Shown here: piece after piece, positions 5,311-5,855 of the stretch
Layout: each line of letters starts with the position of its first letter
Position numbering within the stretch: the stretch's first letter is position 1
Position numbers and translations under genes: made by a program
Source: Pseudorhodobacter antarcticus
GTDB taxonomy: Bacteria > Pseudomonadota > Alphaproteobacteria > Rhodobacterales > Rhodobacteraceae
Assembly: GCA_945897655.1 (NCBI GenBank)
Contig: CAMDHB010000233.1
Location: 1-5,855 of the forward strand
DNA: 5,855 bases
Reading direction: 5' to 3'
Notes under the pieces: model-generated
Databases searched by the model: none
Told to the model about the DNA's origin: nothing
What the model saw: the letters and a program-made list of their open reading frames with translations, nothing else

Positions 5311-5855
5311 TCAGGTCAGGTGTTGGGTCAGAAACTCGGCAATGCCGCGGGTGGAAAGTTCGGCCTCGGGCAGGTCGGGATAGTATTCGAACACATGCCA
5401 CATGCCTTCGAACACGCGCAGGTCCACGGTCACCCCCGCGGCGCGCAGTTTGGTGGACAGGCGGGCGCTGTCGCTGAGCAGCAGATCGCGGGTGCCGGTG
5501 GTGATGATGGTGGGCGGAAAGCCCTGAACCGGGGCGTAGAGGGGCGAGATTTCGGGGTCATTCAAGAGTCGCCCGCCCGCATATCCCTGGGCCATATGAC
5601 GCAACTGATGCGGGTAGTCGAGCGAGGGGTCAATGCCGTCCAGCGTGGTGATCGTGTCACCCTGATGGGTCAGGTCGCACCAGGGGGACATCAGCGCCAC
5701 GGCGTGCGGCATCGTGGTGATCTGGCTCAGCAGGGCCAATGTCAGGTTCGCACCGGCAGATTCGCCCGCCACCGCCACACGGCCCCGGCTGATCAGGTCG
5801 GTATAGACAGCCACCGCATCGATGCGGGCCGCCGGAAAGGGGTGTTCGGGGGCAA
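5311..5855 (-). CDS. Alpha/beta hydrolase, HSL (family IV) esterase type, C-terminal part (cut by right window edge)
   Basis: Predicted serine carboxylesterase of the Abhydrolase_3/hormone-sensitive-lipase group; 180 residues are visible. The frame is open to the right edge, beginning APEHPFPAA, the conserved segment between the oxyanion HGG motif (off the window) and the nucleophile. The nucleophile is Ser in GESAG (fragment residues 30-34; usual consensus GDSAG). The acid is Asp123 in GTRDLLLSD and the base is His153 in GMWHVFEYYP, so the triad is complete. Relatives are about 300-320 residues, so roughly 120-140 N-terminal residues are missing. An in-frame GTG at 5814 is not a likely start because conserved sequence precedes it. 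It is the first visible gene of the minus-strand operon, 10 bases ahead of the cupin. Inference: it hydrolyses an ester to give an alcohol for the downstream GMC dehydrogenase. The window does not show which ester, and lactonase or deacetylase activity is possible. Confidence 0.93.
   Translation of the reverse strand, partial: APEHPFPAARIDAVAVYTDLISRGRVAVAGESAGANLTLALLSQITTMPHAVALMSPWCDLTHQGDTITTLDGIDPSLDYPHQLRHMAQGYAGGRLLNDPEISPLYAPVQGFPPTIITTGTRDLLLSDSARLSTKLRAAGVTVDLRVFEGMWHVFEYYPDLPEAELSTRGIAEFLTQHLT

Noticed and set aside
4995..5477. Plus-strand frame opposite the cupin and hydrolase genes
   Set aside because: The protein is unstructured and Arg/Gly/His rich, and the opposite strand encodes recognisable cupin and esterase sequence.
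5812..5814. GTG as the start of a short hydrolase
   Set aside because: The conserved APEHPFPAA segment lies upstream in the same frame, so the gene continues past the right edge.

Overview
The window is high-G+C bacterial chromosome that is almost entirely coding. It holds seven genes in two converging blocks, with only 13 bases (3 + 10) outside genes. The protein style (PotABC-type transporter, BetA-like GMC oxidoreductase, HSL-type esterase, zinc-free quinone oxidoreductase), the GTG starts and the tight overlaps suggest an alphaproteobacterium, most likely of the Rhodobacteraceae/Roseobacter type. That assignment is an inference from family resemblance; no taxonomic marker gene is present.

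Plus-strand block (1-3232): the C-terminal part of an ABC transporter ATPase cut by the left edge, two inner-membrane permeases each with a clear EAA loop, and a zinc-independent quinone oxidoreductase/alcohol dehydrogenase-like protein. Each gene overlaps the next (4, 8 and 4 bases), so this looks like one translationally coupled operon. The transporter is of the spermidine/putrescine (PotABC) type, a family that also carries opines, phosphonates and other small organic solutes. The substrate-binding protein is not in view and probably lies to the left.

Minus-strand block (3225-5855, read right to left): an HSL-family alpha/beta hydrolase cut by the right edge, a 119-residue Cupin_3-type protein, and a 570-residue choline-dehydrogenase-like GMC flavoprotein. 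The gaps are 10 and 3 bases, so these are also probably one operon.

The two operons meet tail to tail and overlap by 8 bases. The overlap, TCAGCTGA, is a perfect palindrome that supplies the stop codon of both terminal genes, and there is no intergenic room for a terminator. No promoter, RNA gene, mobile element or CRISPR array could be supported.

Working hypothesis (inference): the region is a small-molecule uptake and catabolism locus. The transporter would import an alcohol, ester or amino-alcohol type compound, the esterase would release an alcohol, and the BetA-like dehydrogenase would oxidise it; the cupin and quinone oxidoreductase would be accessory enzymes. The GMC protein keeps a glutamate at the place where choline-oxidising relatives bind the cationic head group, which hints at a quaternary-ammonium-like substrate. 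The gene company (no betB, betI or betC in view) is not that of the standard glycine-betaine pathway. I see no strong evidence for a wholly new system, only for an uncharacterised substrate pathway.
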